Origin: Candidatus Bathyarchaeota archaeon
GTDB taxonomy: Archaea > Thermoproteota > Bathyarchaeia > TCS64
Direction of reading: 5' to 3'
DNA: 7,046 bases
NCBI GenBank assembly: GCA_030602935.1
Contig: JAUVYU010000033.1
Span: forward strand, 1-7,046
The translations under genes were made by a program, and so were the position numbers. Position 1 is the stretch's first letter, and each line of letters starts with the position of its first letter. Under the pieces are notes generated by a model. It ran no database searches, was not told where the DNA came from, and saw only the letters and a program-made list of their open reading frames with translations. Of this stretch, positions 5,672-7,046 are shown piece by piece.

Positions 5672-5690
5672 TTTATTTTGTAGGTTTTCT
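5672..5690 (+). terminator. T-rich stretch, possible terminator after the DUF454 gene
   Basis: The T-rich run TTTATTTTGTAGGTTTTCT lies about 90 nt past the DUF454 stop, in the convergent gap before the peptidase stop. Archaeal transcription often ends at T-rich tracts without a hairpin, but this tract is interrupted. Confidence 0.3.
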
Positions 5691-5739
5691 AGTTCTCAAA
5701 CGCGTTTTCAATGTCTTGGGGAAAGTTACCGCTTGCTGA

Positions 5740-7046
5740 TTATTCCAGAAAATCTCTGGCAAGGTGATAGTAGACCTTCTGAGTAAGATCCAGCGTTTTA
5801 ATGCCTACTCTTTCGTTGACTCCGTGGGAAAGGTCATGGACTCCAGTCTCTGGGTCGAATAGGGAGAAACCGTAGACTTCGGCACCCACCTCACGTAGAA
5901 ATCTGCAATCAGTGGTTGCGGGAAAAATCAACGGAACCAGAGTTGCGTTCGATATCTCGTTTCTCACGGCTTTTTCCATAGCGTCCACGAAGTCTGAACG
6001 GGAGGGACTGGAATTACCGATTGACATGAACGGTCCTTCATCGCATGGAAGATCTTCAATTTTGGCCTCCTCAGCTAAAGGACCAAGCGCCTGTCTCAGT
6101 TGGGACATAATATACTCATTGTCTTGGCCAGGCAGGGGTCTTATGTCCAAATCGATGGAGGCTTTCTCGGGCACAATGTTCACCTTAACCCCTCCGTTCG
6201 CGATGTTCGGCGAGATAGTCATTCTACTGACCGAATACATATACCTGGCAAGCGTCGGAGCTTGGCTCTTAAATCTATTCAGAGTGAGGGGTAGTAGCCA
6301 AGGGTTTGTGAACATCAGGTGTTGTACGAAGCCTAATTCTAATCCATCTGCGGTATCTCTGAGGTATTTCGTCGTAATTGGGGGATTATAATTAGAGATG
6401 CGAGTGACTGCTTTTGCCATCTTTACTATCGCATTGTCCCGTCCAAAAGGCATGGACCCATGGCCAGATTCTCCTTTGAAAGACATACGTTTCCACGCTA
6501 AGCCCTTTTCCCCGGACATGAATGTTATCTTACCGGGAGCGAACGACATTCCGCCTGATTCTGTGACAGCGTAGTCGGTCTTGACAAGCTCTAGATGATT
6601 TTTCACCATCCATCCCGCTCCGTATTTTCCTAATGCTTCCTCATCGCAGACCACAAGCAGAATCAAATCCCCTCTCGGTTGAAAATCTTCCTCGTGAAGT
6701 CTTATGAAAGCCTGTACTTGAGCTGCAACGATGAAAAGCATGTCCCAGGCTCCGCGACCCCATACATATCCGTCCTTGAAAATGCCTGAAAACGGATCCT
6801 CATGCCAGGCATCAACATTTTCTACTGGCACAACATCGACGTGAGCAGGGCCGAACATCAACTTGGGGCCAGAACCAGTCCCCGGAATCCTAGCAACTAG
6901 ATTTCCTCGGTTGGGAACCGATTCGAAGACTTGACTCTCAATGTCGTGCTCATGTAATATTCTCTGAACTGTTTGTATCGATTTCATTTCATTGCCAGGA
7001 GGATTTACACATTTATTCTGAATGAGTTCGGACAGTAAACGTATCG
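5740..7046 (-). CDS. M20-family zinc metallopeptidase/deacylase, N-terminus off the window
   Basis: This enzyme belongs to the M20/M25/M40 family of two-metal hydrolases that cleave peptides or N-acyl amino acids in the cytosol; its substrate cannot be read from the sequence. The frame is open to the right edge: before the ATG at 6987 it encodes LLSELIQNKCVNPPGNE, the conserved N-terminal family motif, so that ATG is internal and the gene begins beyond the window. About 434 residues are visible. Numbered from the first whole codon, the metal and catalytic residues are His68 and Asp70 (GPAHVDVVP), Asp101 (WGRGAWDM), Glu135-Glu136 (VCDEEALG), Glu162 (VTESGG) and His407 (SHGVNERVG). The lid/dimerisation domain has GHGSMP (194-199). 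TTDCRFLRE (about 377-385) also fits the family. Asp101 is followed by MLF rather than the more common MKG. Sampled GC is about 42-45%, well below the left half of the window. The family call is secure. Confidence 0.95.
   Translation of the reverse strand, partial: IRLLSELIQNKCVNPPGNEMKSIQTVQRILHEHDIESQVFESVPNRGNLVARIPGTGSGPKLMFGPAHVDVVPVENVDAWHEDPFSGIFKDGYVWGRGAWDMLFIVAAQVQAFIRLHEEDFQPRGDLILLVVCDEEALGKYGAGWMVKNHLELVKTDYAVTESGGMSFAPGKITFMSGEKGLAWKRMSFKGESGHGSMPFGRDNAIVKMAKAVTRISNYNPPITTKYLRDTADGLELGFVQHLMFTNPWLLPLTLNRFKSQAPTLARYMYSVSRMTISPNIANGGVKVNIVPEKASIDLDIRPLPGQDNEYIMSQLRQALGPLAEEAKIEDLPCDEGPFMSIGNSSPSRSDFVDAMEKAVRNEISNATLVPLIFPATTDCRFLREVGAEVYGFSLFDPETGVHDLSHGVNERVGIKTLDLTQKVYYHLARDFLE

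Overview
The window is archaeal. It carries the replication clamp loader pair, RFC small subunit (5' end off the window) followed by RFC large subunit, joined by an ATGA stop/start overlap. It also has an archaeosortase-like membrane enzyme, a small archaeal winged-helix regulator, and TATA-type elements about 25 nt upstream of likely transcription starts. The lineage cannot be fixed from the sequence. The RFC pair, the NCVGW-type archaeosortase and the small winged-helix protein would fit a TACK-group archaeon such as Bathyarchaeia, but this is a guess.

Layout. Bases 2-2157 (+): rfcS (partial) and rfcL, about 60-70% GC. Bases 2162-2761 (-): an unrecognised acidic coiled-coil protein that converges on rfcL with only 4 nt between stop codons. 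Bases 2852-4246 (-): an archaeosortase with a Cys/Arg/His catalytic set. It is fused to a second half that itself looks like a surface-protein substrate: a signal-like membrane segment, a beta-rich ectodomain, then a VPE + hydrophobic + KRRR tail. Bases 4302-4379 (-): a possible 25-codon single-pass membrane micro-ORF ending in four arginines, whose TTG overlaps the stop of the next gene. Bases 4376-4630 (-): the winged-helix regulator. Bases 4640-5203 are AT-rich with no gene I can support, but hold two inverted repeats and promoters at both edges. Bases 5204-5581 (+): a DUF454/YbaN-family membrane protein. Bases 5740 to the right edge (-): an M20-family zinc peptidase, open to the edge and so partial at its N-terminus.

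How the genes fit together. rfcS and rfcL encode the two parts of one machine, which loads the PCNA clamp onto DNA during replication and repair. The regulator, micro-ORF and archaeosortase lie in one direction (about 4640 down to 2852) and may form a small cell-surface module, with the regulator controlling the sortase. The right third (from about 4650) has clearly lower GC (about 42-48% in samples) than the left, so the DUF454 and M20 genes may have a different history.

The most interesting parts are the enzyme-plus-substrate-like architecture of the archaeosortase and the neighbouring RRRR-ending membrane tail, which resembles the archaeosortase's own C-terminus.
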